Below are positions 53,008 through 62,721 of a stretch of DNA of 64,000 nucleotides, piece after piece. How positions within the stretch are numbered: the first letter of the stretch is position 1; the number at the start of each line of letters is the position of its first letter. Below the pieces are notes generated by a model that ran no database searches, was not told the DNA's origin, and saw only the letters and a program-made list of their open reading frames with translations. Position numbers and translations under genes: made by a program. This DNA comes from CAVRAW01 sp963716135 (lineage in GTDB: Bacteria > Planctomycetota > Planctomycetia > Pirellulales > JADZDJ01), in contig OY970289.1 of assembly GCA_963716135.1 (NCBI GenBank), forward strand, positions 558,001 through 622,000, in the 5' to 3' direction.

Positions 53008-53188
53008 ATCGTTTCGCCGGGCCTTCAGGCCCAGCGCCAATACGGCCCGCACAGCTTACCCAGGCGGCATCACCCGAACCGGCCAAAATCGCTCGTTTCG
53101 TTCAGCAAATTCGCGCTGATCCTGGTGCGCGGAACAGTCCGAAGCCCTAAATATCTAACTGTAGGCACATCGTTCCGGAGATCTGTTC

Positions 53189-53599
53189 ATGAGCCGGTAC
53201 TTTTTTGGCGTCGCGATTCTGGCAGCCTTGGCAGCCACTCGCGTCCAAGCTGAGTCGCCCAAAGTCATGCCCACCTCAGCCACCTCGTCGGCGGTCGATC
53301 TTTCGACGGGCCAGGTCAGCGCTACGCCAGAAATGTGGTTCTACGAGCAGGAATTGCGCCGCTACGACGATCCGCGCAATGCCATCCGTGCGCAGGCCGC
53401 GATGAAAACTGCGCAGCGCAACGCGCGGTTGGCCGCCATGCAGTGGTACGGCTTCTCGAATAGCCGACCGTTGACCGGAGTGGATTGCTTGCACGGCGTT
53501 TACGCGCCGCGCTGGGTCTCCAACGGCTACAATCCGGCTGAATGGGTCGGCGCCGCCGGTTCGACGACGATCTACTACGTGCCCCGCGCGGGAAACTGA
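53189..53599 (+). CDS. Secreted hypothetical protein
   Basis: The 136-residue protein has a signal peptide (FFGVAILAALAATRVQA, then ES). The mature part contains PEMWFYEQELRRYDDPRNAI and MQWYGFSNSRPL, a Trp/Tyr-rich pattern of the kind found in small secreted planctomycetal proteins. No catalytic motif is seen. The single Cys is in GVDCLHG. Confidence 0.65.
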   Translation: MSRYFFGVAILAALAATRVQAESPKVMPTSATSSAVDLSTGQVSATPEMWFYEQELRRYDDPRNAIRAQAAMKTAQRNARLAAMQWYGFSNSRPLTGVDCLHGVYAPRWVSNGYNPAEWVGAAGSTTIYYVPRAGN

Positions 53600-53609
53600 A
53601 GCGCGACCT

Positions 53610-54242
53610 TCACACGATTCCTTTGCGCACGGCCCACACCGCCGCCTGCGTTCGATCGGTCACGCCGATCTTGCGCAGAATGTGCTGCACGTGCTCTTTG
53701 ACCGTCTCGTAGCTGATCTGCAGCGATTGCGCGATCTCCTTGTTCGTGAGCCCCAGTGCCAACTGGTGCAGCACTTCGCTTTCGCGCTGCGTGAGGGGCA
53801 CTTCCACGTCGGTGGCTAGCCGTGGCGTGGCCAACGCGCCCGTCACTCGCCGCAGCTCTTCCCGAGTCCAGATGTTTTCCCCCTTGGCCGCCCGGCGGAT
53901 GGCATCCAATAATTTATCTTTGGAGGTCCCCTTCAAAATGTACCCGTTGGCGCCCAGCGCCACCGCCCGCGCCACATACGTGGGATTATCGAAACCGGAG
54001 AAGATCAGCACCGGCATTTCCGGCCGGTCCAGCTTGATCCGTCCCAAGGCCGTCAGGCCGTCGCCGTCAGGCATCCGAATATCCAACAGCACCAGGTCGG
54101 GATTATGCTTCTGGGCCGCCTTTACCGCGGCATCGCCGCTGATCGCCTCAGCGACGATCTTAATATCCGAACCCGCCAGCAAGCTTTTCAGCCCGGCGCG
54201 GACGACCTCATGCTCATCTACAATCAAGACTTTGACGCTCAT
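53610..54242 (-). CDS. NarL/FixJ-type response regulator
   Basis: The 210-residue protein has a full receiver domain (VLIVDEHEVVRAGL, phosphoacceptor Asp54 in LVLLDIRMPDGDG, Lys in YILKGTS) and a C-terminal LuxR-type helix-turn-helix (LTQRESEVLHQLALGLTNKE, SYETVKEHVQHILRKI). It binds DNA when phosphorylated. The cognate kinase is very likely the HisKA_3 kinase that starts 218 bases away in the opposite direction. A region of about 200 bases between them must contain both promoters. Confidence 0.92.
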   Translation of the reverse strand: MSVKVLIVDEHEVVRAGLKSLLAGSDIKIVAEAISGDAAVKAAQKHNPDLVLLDIRMPDGDGLTALGRIKLDRPEMPVLIFSGFDNPTYVARAVALGANGYILKGTSKDKLLDAIRRAAKGENIWTREELRRVTGALATPRLATDVEVPLTQRESEVLHQLALGLTNKEIAQSLQISYETVKEHVQHILRKIGVTDRTQAAVWAVRKGIV

Positions 54243-54459
54243 TCTCGCTCCCCTGGTTAACTTATATCCTCTCGATGTCCTCCCACGGCCCGAATTCTTG
54301 ATCGTAGCAACGCGACAATCCGGGGTAGTACCCCCCGGAGGACGGAATAGTAGGATAAATCATGCCGGCGTTCAATAAGCGACTTTCGACCTGGACGTAT
54401 AACTGCCCTTCTGGTCGCCAAATGAACGCAAATTCATCTCAGTGCAGTTTTGGTCCGCC

Positions 54460-56321
54460 ATGAAAGCTTTGGTCACCGTTCATCAACCCGACTTGCGCAG
54501 CGCATTGGGGGACACCATGCGCCAGTTAGGCTTCGATTGCACCTTCTGCGACGATGCCGCGGCGGCCCTCGATGCCTTTCGTTCCCACAAGCACCCGTTG
54601 GTGATCGCCAGTTGGCGGGCGGGTTCGAATGGCGCAGCTTTTTTCAAAGCACGCGCGAAATTGATCCGAAGCGTCGTTCGATCGTCTTGGCTCTCGCCGA
54701 ACAAACATCCACCGTTGCCGATCTGCAATTGGCCTTGGACGCCGGGGTCGACGACTACATTCTCCACCCCATTGAACTTCCGCTATTGTCGATACGGCTG
54801 CAAATCGCCGCTCGCCGCGTGCAATACCGCACCGAATCGGCGCACATCGAACAACAATTGCGCGAAAGCAACCTGCGCTTTGATCTTGCCGTCCGCGGGG
54901 CCAATGAGGGCCTGTGGGACGCTCGACCGCTCGGTGATGCCTGGTATCGACCAGACACGAAGGTGTGGTTCTCTCCACGCTTCAGAGAATTGCTCGGTTT
55001 TTCTGACGAAGAGTTCCCCGACGTCATGGAAAGTTGGGCTTCGCGGCTCCACCCTGACGACCGCGAGCGCATCTTCCAGGCGGTCACCGAACACTTTCAG
55101 CATCGAATTCCCTACGACGTCGAATACCGCCTGCGCACCAAGTCGGGCGAATATCGATGGTTCAACGCTCGCGGGCAAGGCATTTGGAACGAGCAAGGTC
55201 AAATCGAGCGCATGAGCGGCACTTTGCGCGACATCACCCAGATCAAAAACTATGAAACGATGTTGCGGCAGAGCGAAGCCACCTGGCGTTCGCTTGTCGA
55301 GAACGCTCCCGACATCATCTTGATGGCGGATCTTGAGGGGACTATCAAGTTCATCAATCGAACCACGCCGATTGCGGTCCAGTCGATCGGCCGCACGATG
55401 TACGACTACATTGAAGAACCTTTTAAGGACGCCGCACGGAAAGCCCTGGAAGCGGCTCGCACCACCGGCCAATCGCAGCGATTCGAAGTGCGCGGTCTTG
55501 CGGAAGACGGCCGGCCGGGAATCTGGTATGCCAACCGTCTCGGCCCGATCCGCAACAATGACCGCATCGAATCGTTCATTCTCATCGCCACCGACATCAC
55601 GCATCGCAAAATTGCTGAAGAACACGTTCGCCGAGAACAGCAGCTATTGCGACGCCTGCTGGACATTCAGGAACGAGAACGCCGGTTGGTTGCCTACGAT
55701 ATTCACGACGGACTGGTGCAATATCTGACCGGCGCTCTGATGCACCTGGAAGCTTTCGCCGCCTCCGCGCCTGCCGACTCGCCCGCCGAGGCGCAAGCCG
55801 ATTACATCCGCGGCACGGAGCTGTTGCGCGAGGCGCTCGCCGAAGGCCGCCGTCTGATTAGCGGTTTGCGCCGCCCATCCTCGACGAGCGTGGCGTGGCT
55901 GCCGCGCTGGAATACCAGGTGAACGAAATGCGGCCGTACATTCCGCAAATCGAATTCGTTAATCGCACGAGTTTTGAACGCCTGGCCCCAGCCATCGAAG
56001 TCGCCATCTTTCGTATCGCGCAGGAAGCGCTCACCAACGTTCGCTTGCACAGCGGCGCCACGCGTGCGCAAGTCGAATTGGTGCAGCACGACGAACATGT
56101 TCGATTGGCGATTCGCGACTGGGGCTGCGGGTTCGACCCCGCCACCGTTCAAGAAGAGCGCTTCGGTCTGCAAGGCGTCCGCCAGCGCGCTTCGCTGCTC
56201 GGGCGCCTCGGCGATCATCGAAAGCGCTCCCGGCCAAGGCACCGTCGTCACCGTCGACTTCCCGCTGATTCCCGAAAAACCGATGTCATCCAGCGACCGG
56301 CTTCCTTCCGCGCACTCCTAG
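54460..56321 (+). CDS. NarX/DegS-type sensor histidine kinase with degenerate receiver and PAS domains, three frame breaks
   Basis: From ATG 54460 the order is a receiver-like domain (MKALVTVHQPDLRSALGD...HPLVIASWRAGSNG), two PAS domains (NEGLWDARPLGDAWYRPDTK; NAPDIILMADLEGTIKFINR), the HisKA_3 box ERERRLVAYDIHDGLVQYLT and an HATPase domain ending VVTVDFPLIPEKP. The receiver lacks the phosphoacceptor Asp (Ser-Trp at that place) and the acidic pair, so it is a pseudo-receiver. Breaks occur near 54640 (T6 for T7), 55870 (CC for CCC) and 56200. The repaired length is about 620 residues. There is no membrane helix, so it is a cytoplasmic sensor. It is paired with the divergent NarL-type regulator. 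Confidence 0.82.
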
Positions 56322-56332
56322 GTACGGCCACC

Positions 56333-58780
56333 ATGATGTCGCCCCGCAAGCCCACGGAAAAAGTCGTCTGGTTGTGGGTGACGTTTTTTATTCTCGCCGG
56401 CGTGGTGTGCGCGATCTATGTTCCGGCCCTGCGGTCACCTTTCATCTTTGACGATCCGTTTTGTATTGCGAACAACCCTTCCATCTTCCAGATTTGGCCT
56501 TTGGTGGGAGATTCCGCACATCCGGGTCCCTTGAATCCGCCGCGCGATCTTCCGACCTCTGGACGCCCCTTGGTGAACCTGTCGCTGGCGCTGAATTATT
56601 ACTTCGGCCGGCTCAATCCGACCGGCTATCATGTCTTCAACTTGATCGTGCACTTGCTCTCGGCGCTGATGCTGATGGCCATTATCCGGCGCGCCTTGTG
56701 CTTGGATTACTTCGGCGGACGTTTCCAAAGCGCCAGTACGCCGCTGGCGCTGGCCGCGGCGCTGTTGTGGGCGGTGCATCCATTGCAGACGGAAACGGTG
56801 ATCTACATCACGCAGCGCACGGAACTCATGGTCGGCCTTTTCTATCTGGCCACGCTGTACGGCAGCCTGCGTTATTGGGCCGCCGCCACGACTGCCGGTC
56901 GAACTCGCTGGGCAGCGCTTTCGATCCTGGCGTGCCTGGCCGGCATGGCTTGCAAGGAAGTGATGGTCACGGCGCCGCTGATGGTCCTCTTGTTTGAGCG
57001 AACCTTCATCGCCGGATCATTTCGTCGGGCGATTCGCAACTCATGGCCGCTCTATATCGGGCTGGCGTCAAGCTGGGGATTGCTGCTGGCACTCAATTTC
57101 AACGCCCCTCGGTCCGGCACCGCCGGGTTCCATTTACAAGTGCCTGCCGACGCCTGGTGGCTTACTCAGACCAAAGTGCTGTGGATGTATTTGAAACTGG
57201 TCGTCTGGCCCTGGCCGCTGGCGATTCATTACGAGATGCCATATTTCACTACGGCTGCTGCCGCGTGGCCTTGGCTGCTGCCCACGGCGCTCTTGGTCAT
57301 CATCACGCTCGTGCTGCTCTGGCGGCGCAATCCGATCGGTTACCTCAGCACTTGGGTCTTGGTGATCCTGTTGCCCACGTTAGCGGTCCCCATCGTTTCC
57401 GAAGTGGCAGCGGAACGCCGGATGTACCTGAGCCTGGCGGCTCTGGCGGCGTTGGCGGTCGTTGGTGGATTCGCCTTGGTGCGGCTGGCAGCCGCGCGGC
57501 TGGCGGGCGCCCGGTCTTTCGAACCAACCTCCCTCTGGCGCCTGTCCCCGATCGCCGCAGTCGCCTTGCTTCTGACGCTGGTGCTCGGTGTGGTCAGCGC
57601 ACGCAGATTGGCCGCCTACCACGATGCCATGACCCTCTGGCAAGACACCGTGCTTCATCAGCCCAATGATTCCACTGCGCATAACAACCTGGCGGTAGCA
57701 TTAAATCGAGCGGGGCATTATCAGGAAGCCATCGAACACTCTTGGCAAGCGCTGCGGCTGAGTCACAAAAATGCAGACGCCCATTTCAACTTGGCCATTG
57801 CACTGGGCAAAACGAATCATGTGGAGGAGGCCATCCAGGAATTCCAGCTCGCGTTAAGTCTGCGACCCGATCGCGCCGCCGAGGTCGAAAGTGCTCTGGC
57901 AAGTATTCTCATCACCGCCGGACGGCTCGACGAAGCCATCGAACATTGCCAGAAATCGCTACGCTTGAATCCCAACTCCGCAGAGGCACATAAGAATCTG
58001 GGAATCGCGCAGCTTGCTAAAGGCCAGCCTTCCTTGGCTATCGAGCAATTCCGAGAGGCTCTGCGTTTGGAGCCTGGCAATCCCGAAATCTTAAACACGC
58101 TGGCCAACGCATTGCTCGCCGCAGGACGGCCCCAACAGGCAGTGCAGTACTACCGCGAGGCGCTGCAGTCGAATTTGGATTCCGCAGAAGCGCACTACAA
58201 CCTCGCCAATTTGCTGGTCGGAGCGGGCGAACTCGAGGAAGCGACTGACCACTACCGGCAGGCGTTGCTCCTGAAAAGCGATTACGGCGAAGCCGAAGGC
58301 AATTTGGGCTCCGCACTGGTGCAACTGGGTCGCGTTCCGGAGGCCATCGGCCACCTGGAACGCGCCGTCCGGCTGCAATCCAATTCCTCCGACGCACACA
58401 GCAACTTAGGGATCGCGCTGTTCGGCGCCGGCGAAACTCAAGAGGCCGTGGCACAGTTCCAGGAAGCGCTGAAGCTGAATCCCAAAAACGTCGCGGCCCA
58501 TTTCAATCTCGGCATCGCATTGTCGCAGGCCAACCGATTCCAAGAAGCCGCCGATCAGTTTGAGCAAAGTTTGCAACTGGCGCCCGATAATCTAAGCATC
58601 TACGCCAGCTTGATCGCCGCATATGGCCAGCTCAAACAGCTCGATAAGGCCATCGACGTGGTTCAAAAGGGATTGGAGCGTGCGCGCACGACGGGAAAAA
58701 CGGCGGCAGCTCGCCAATTCGAAGACTGGCTAGGCAATCTTCGCGCGCAACAATCCGATACGCCCGGCGCACCGCACTAA
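56333..58780 (+). CDS. TMTC-like polytopic membrane protein with TPR repeats
   Basis: From ATG 56333 the protein has about 815 residues. The first 430 contain roughly ten membrane helices with a short FDDPFCI loop after the first helix. This resembles the GT-C-fold start of TMTC-type O-mannosyltransferase-like proteins, where acidic residues sit in the first loop. Residues 450-810 hold about nine TPR units (AHNNLAVALNRAGHYQEAIE, AHFNLGIALSQANRFQEAAD and others). It starts 11 bases after the kinase stop codon and is probably cotranscribed. A glycosyltransfer role is an inference from architecture. Confidence 0.7.
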   Translation: MMSPRKPTEKVVWLWVTFFILAGVVCAIYVPALRSPFIFDDPFCIANNPSIFQIWPLVGDSAHPGPLNPPRDLPTSGRPLVNLSLALNYYFGRLNPTGYHVFNLIVHLLSALMLMAIIRRALCLDYFGGRFQSASTPLALAAALLWAVHPLQTETVIYITQRTELMVGLFYLATLYGSLRYWAAATTAGRTRWAALSILACLAGMACKEVMVTAPLMVLLFERTFIAGSFRRAIRNSWPLYIGLASSWGLLLALNFNAPRSGTAGFHLQVPADAWWLTQTKVLWMYLKLVVWPWPLAIHYEMPYFTTAAAAWPWLLPTALLVIITLVLLWRRNPIGYLSTWVLVILLPTLAVPIVSEVAAERRMYLSLAALAALAVVGGFALVRLAAARLAGARSFEPTSLWRLSPIAAVALLLTLVLGVVSARRLAAYHDAMTLWQDTVLHQPNDSTAHNNLAVALNRAGHYQEAIEHSWQALRLSHKNADAHFNLAIALGKTNHVEEAIQEFQLALSLRPDRAAEVESALASILITAGRLDEAIEHCQKSLRLNPNSAEAHKNLGIAQLAKGQPSLAIEQFREALRLEPGNPEILNTLANALLAAGRPQQAVQYYREALQSNLDSAEAHYNLANLLVGAGELEEATDHYRQALLLKSDYGEAEGNLGSALVQLGRVPEAIGHLERAVRLQSNSSDAHSNLGIALFGAGETQEAVAQFQEALKLNPKNVAAHFNLGIALSQANRFQEAADQFEQSLQLAPDNLSIYASLIAAYGQLKQLDKAIDVVQKGLERARTTGKTAAARQFEDWLGNLRAQQSDTPGAPH

Positions 58781-58853
58781 AAAACAATTCGCCCGGCAGA
58801 TCATTTCTGGAACCGCCGGGCGATGTGCGAACCGTGCAACTGCTAGCAATCAG

Positions 58854-58925
58854 AGGCGCCGGTGGGAGTCGAACCCACGATGGCGGATTTGCAATCCGCT
58901 GCCTTAGCCTCTTGGCGACGGCGCC
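58854..58925 (-). tRNA. tRNA-Cys (anticodon GCA)
   Basis: The reverse strand folds as a complete cloverleaf of 72 bases: acceptor GGCGCCG / CGGCGCC, anticodon arm GCGGATTGCAAATCCGC with anticodon GCA, T arm GTGGGTTCGACTCCCAC and discriminator T. The CCA end is not encoded. The discriminator U and GCA anticodon fit cysteine. Confidence 0.95.
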
Positions 58926-59254
58926 AAATCTTTTCATCCAGCCGCTGCTGGCATTTCCCAGACGGCGGTCGTCTTTCGCGGACTGGACCGCCCCAACGTC
59001 TTTCAAACGGGTAACTTAGGAAAACCGTGCCGAACGGTCAAGCCTTTCCTGTCGCAAGGGCTCTCCCCACAAAATCGACGATTCCTAGGGGACAACTTGA
59101 ATCCGCCGACGGTTCAGCGTACCCGCCGGAAGCGCGGCCCATGAAAACCGCCTACGATTCTGCGACAGTCTAAATCTTGCGGGGCGCAAATCACGATGCT
59201 TGATCGTGGAGCGTAGCGCCCTTCGATTCCCGTCTGCTGTCAAGGCTCCCGCTT
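58926..59254. other. Intergenic region upstream of tRNA-Cys
   Basis: This 329-base stretch holds no gene that I can support and no strong repeat. It should contain the tRNA promoter and the promoter of the following hypothetical gene. Confidence 0.4.
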
Positions 59255-59587
59255 ATGTCGCTAATAAATTGGATGCGCCGGCCGCTCTTGGTGCGCCAAG
59301 TTGCGATTTGGGGCATCGAAGTCGCCCGGCGATGCCATCCTCTCGTCTCCGTCCGCCTGGGGCAAAACATCTATCGCATGAATTTGCCCGAGGCGCGCGG
59401 CTACATTCGCGCCCGATGCGCCGAGGTGCTCGACGAGGAAATCGCCCTGCTCCGGCAGCAAACAGGCTGCGAACCGGCGATGGCCGCCGCCGTGCGCCGC
59501 CGGGCCGTTGTGGAACTCACGCGCCTGGCCATCGGCGATCTGCTAAAAGCCGCGCACCGTCCGTCGGCGATCCGCCGCGCCGCGTAG
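59255..59587 (+). CDS. Hypothetical protein, planctomycete-type
   Basis: The 110-residue soluble protein starts MSLINWMRRPLLVRQVAIWG and is helical. A central NLPEARGYIRARCAEVLDEE segment and a basic C-terminus are the main features. No known domain is recognised. It converges with the next gene, and the stops are ten bases apart. Confidence 0.5.
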   Translation: MSLINWMRRPLLVRQVAIWGIEVARRCHPLVSVRLGQNIYRMNLPEARGYIRARCAEVLDEEIALLRQQTGCEPAMAAAVRRRAVVELTRLAIGDLLKAAHRPSAIRRAA

Positions 59588-59596
59588 TCGCGAAAG

Positions 59597-60298
59597 CTAA
59601 TCGGCCTTCGCCGTCGGCGTCGGCAGTTCTTCGGCCGATGGACGGGCGATATCGCGCGCCACGCCGGGGCCAGGCAGCCCGACTTGCGGCTGCGTTGAAG
59701 CCGGCGACCAGCGCGGCGACCTTGCCAGCGGCGAATCGACGGCCGACTTGGCGGAAACTTGCTCCACGCCCTGCACGTTTCCGATTCTCGCCAGATAATC
59801 CGCCAACAGCCCGCGAGTTCGCTGGAACTCCGGCAACGACGAGATCATCTTGTACTGCTCATCGGCCGCCGCCGAATCGAAATTCTCCAGCACGGTTTTC
59901 AGCTTGGCCGCCACCGCCGAGTTGATGTAATACAACTGCTCCGGCGCGAGCGGATCCTCAGGTGCTACCGACAAGAAATGCCGCCACTTCTCGGCAGTGT
60001 TGAATCGCCCCAGCGAATCGTACAGCTCGCCGCTGGAATCAGCCAACTGGCGGCGCGCCTGCTCGGCGGTCGCCGGCGCTGGTCTGGGCCGCGCGTCGTT
60101 GCTCGCGTGCCCATCCGCGCATGTCGGGGGCGCGCAACAATAGGGCTGATCGACGTAGAGATCGACAAACGGCGCACAAACATGCAATCGTCCGTTCCCC
60201 CAATCCACATGCACGTACGGCGCATCGACCGAACCGGCCATCGCCAACTGCATCGTCGCCAACCACATGAGCGTGGCCAGGAGAAAAACAATTCGCAT
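59597..60298 (-). CDS. Secreted hypothetical protein
   Basis: From ATG 60298, preceded by a strong AAGGAGG site, the ORF encodes about 233 residues. The signal peptide is MRIVFLLATLMWLATMQLAMAG. The mature N-terminus (YVHVDWGNGRLHVCAPFVDL) and a YCC...C cluster follow; then a helical region (SSGELYDSLGRFNTAEKWRH) and a Pro-rich tail. No enzyme motif is seen. Confidence 0.65.
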   Translation of the reverse strand: MRIVFLLATLMWLATMQLAMAGSVDAPYVHVDWGNGRLHVCAPFVDLYVDQPYCCAPPTCADGHASNDARPRPAPATAEQARRQLADSSGELYDSLGRFNTAEKWRHFLSVAPEDPLAPEQLYYINSAVAAKLKTVLENFDSAAADEQYKMISSLPEFQRTRGLLADYLARIGNVQGVEQVSAKSAVDSPLARSPRWSPASTQPQVGLPGPGVARDIARPSAEELPTPTAKAD

Positions 60299-60402
60299 GT
60301 CACACCTCCTTGGCAATAGGCCGCGGCTTCGTCGCAAACCCTGCTTCACCCCGCAAGAATTATATCCATTCTCGGCCGGATAAAAATGCCAGCACGCTAG
60401 CC

Positions 60403-61720
60403 CTAACAGCCAAATTGCCGCAGCACGATATCGAACACTTGGGTATCCAGCAACACCTGGTTTCCAAACAAACCGGTATTGGAACTAAGTAGAACCCCCT
60501 GCTGGCTTTCGTTCTCCACCGGTGCGCCGTGCGAACCGCGCACCAGCGTTGCATCGATGGGAATGCACCGCTTTACCGGATCGAAAAATAGCTCGACTGG
60601 ATCGTACCCCGGCTTGCGGTGAATATCGACGGTGCGCGCAAAGCCGCGCGCGAGAGTCATCGAGCCACCAGTAATACGCCTGCCAACTATTGGGCGCGGA
60701 AACGACGATCACTTCGCCCGACCGCTCGTGATCCATGCTGTACCGCGCCCGCTGGTCGCCGACCAACACTTCCGCCACGCCCGCCACGCCGGTAAACAGC
60801 CGGCGCATTTCGTCCATTGCCTGCGCATCGCCGGTCTGAACGAAAATGTGCGAAAATTGATGATCCACCAGCGCACAAGCCCGGCTTGCCGCGAAATCCA
60901 AATGCTCGCCGTCGGCTTCGTCGCGCACTTTCAGCAAGCCTGCTTCGCGCAGCATCCGGTTGGGATACAGCACGTGATCTACCGGCACGATCGCATATTC
61001 GCCGGCCGCCAGCCACGAGATTTCATCCGGCTGGTACGCCTCCGTGAAACCGGAAACCAGTTTGCCGATTTGCTCGTCCAATTCCGCTAGCGCCTTGTTT
61101 GCCTCGGCGCTGTCGGGGCCGTGCTTTTGCGCCGCGTAATCCAAATGCGGCAGATAGAGGTAGAAAAAATCGGGCCGCTCCTGCCGCGCCGCAAGGATCG
61201 CCGAATCCACAATCCACGCCGTGCTTTTGATATTCGCCAGCGGCCCCCAAAAATGCTGCAAGGGAAAATCCCCCAGCACGTCGCGCAACTGGCCATACAT
61301 TTCCGTCGGCCGCGTGTAACACCACAGCGATTCACTCCCGTCGGGATTGTGAATCGGCGCCGGCGTGCAGATCAGGTCCGCATTGCATCCTTTGCTGTGC
61401 AGCGGAAACCAAACCGCCGTTTTCAATTCCTCATCATGCTGCCCCAATATGTCCCAAATCTGCGGCGCCAAGATGCAATCGTTCCACGCCGTCCACATCT
61501 CCACCCGTTTTTTGTCGCGCCAATAGAAACCATTCGCCACCACGCCATGCTGCGCAGGCAGCTTGCCGGTGGTCATGTTGGCCTGCACCGGACATGTGAC
61601 GCAAGGAAAGCTGGGAATCAACGTCGCCTGCTGACCGCCGCGCATAAGTTCGCGCAACCTCGGCATCGCCGCCAAGTCGCGCTCGCGCAGTCCGGGAATG
61701 GAAAGCAAAACCAACGCCAT
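60403..61720 (-). CDS. Nucleotide pyrophosphatase/phosphodiesterase-like protein (EboF-like), one frame break
   Basis: The protein starts at ATG 61720 ([16 protein letters not shown]). It has the alkaline-phosphatase-superfamily pattern with [17 protein letters not shown], where the Thr is the likely nucleophile, then [19 protein letters not shown] and [12 protein letters not shown]. The first metal Asp of the family is replaced (LLSIPGL), as I recall for EboF-type members. The frame breaks near 60660; a one-base or two-base change joins WWLDD to [21 protein letters not shown]. The repaired length is about 438 residues, ending at 60403. The UbiA gene lies just upstream. Confidence 0.65.
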
Positions 61721-61782
61721 TTTTTCTGCCTTCTGCTTTCTGCCTTCTGCTTTCTGCCTTCTGCTTTCTGCCTTCTGCCTTT
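61721..61782. repeat. 14-base tandem repeat between the UbiA and pyrophosphatase genes
   Basis: On the gene strand, three copies of GCAGAAAGCAGAAG with partial copies on both sides fill the whole 62-base gap and run to the start codon. The purine-rich repeat contains the only ribosome-site-like sequence (AGAAGG). Confidence 0.8.
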
Positions 61783-62721
61783 TCAAGTCGAATACACCCA
61801 GCGCCCCAACGCAATCGCCGGCACAAGCAGCAGCAAGATCCAAAGCGTCGCCTGCGGTCCATGAACCGGCGCCACCATCACCGCATCCAAAACGATGACG
61901 AGCAAAATACCACTCTTCACCGCCGCCTGCACTCGCTCCGGCTCCGGCCGCGCGATGGCAATCGCAAATCGCCACCCGATCATCACCGTCGCCAGACACC
62001 ACAACAAAATCCATCGCGGCACATTGAACCAGCCGGCCAAGGCCCCCTCCGGCAACTTCCACACCGACGAAAAGGCAACACAAATTCCAGCAAACATCAT
62101 CGCCAGCGCGCTGGCCAAATGTCCGCGCTCGCTCGATGTCGTCTCGCGTGCCGCAAACCAGGTAATTCCGGCAACATACAAACCGATGCCGCAGGCAATC
62201 ATCTGATTGGCCGTCGATTGCGGTGCGCTGGACACACTCATCCCCAACAACACATTCAGCATTCGGCAGATGCCCATCGCCAACGGTCCGCCGGCCGTGT
62301 GCTTGAAATGCGCGTCGTACGCAACAATGAACACCACCAGCACGCACGCGAGCACTAGCGGCCCCCAGTGATGCGCAAAAACGCCGACCGCAAGCGCGGA
62401 AAGAATTCCGATAACCAGTAGGACAATTGCAACCAAGACCGCGGTCGAAACCGCCACGCGTCCCGACGGTATCGGCCGCTGCGGCCGCTCGAGCCGATCC
62501 TGCTCTCGATCGAAGACGTCGTTCAGCACCATCCCGGCCGTGTACAGCGCGCTGGAAGTGATCAACAGGTGCACCAACACGCCGACATGCGAGATGGTGT
62601 CGTGGGTCAGCAAAAATCCCATCGCCACGTCGGCCATCGCCGTGAACACGTTGGGCAGCCGCATCAATTGCAGATAAGCCAGAACTCGCGACGAAGATCG
62701 TGATTCAATCGTCACAACCAT
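61783..62721 (-). CDS. UbiA-family prenyltransferase (EboC-like)
   Basis: The 312-residue protein has about eight membrane helices and the UbiA motif [20 protein letters not shown] (NDxxDxxxD), which binds prenyl diphosphate through Mg2+, with a second Asp motif at YDAHFKHT. The start [20 protein letters not shown] resembles the EboC subgroup found in ebo clusters. The stop of the isomerase gene is immediately adjacent to its start. It transfers a prenyl group in the membrane; the acceptor is unknown. Confidence 0.75.
   Translation of the reverse strand: MVVTIESRSSSRVLAYLQLMRLPNVFTAMADVAMGFLLTHDTISHVGVLVHLLITSSALYTAGMVLNDVFDREQDRLERPQRPIPSGRVAVSTAVLVAIVLLVIGILSALAVGVFAHHWGPLVLACVLVVFIVAYDAHFKHTAGGPLAMGICRMLNVLLGMSVSSAPQSTANQMIACGIGLYVAGITWFAARETTSSERGHLASALAMMFAGICVAFSSVWKLPEGALAGWFNVPRWILLWCLATVMIGWRFAIAIARPEPERVQAAVKSGILLVIVLDAVMVAPVHGPQATLWILLLLVPAIALGRWVYST

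Noticed and set aside
53019..53032. Short hairpin GGGCCT/AGGCCC after uvrB as a terminator
   Set aside because: The stem is only six pairs with a two-base loop and no T-run follows; support is too weak to list.
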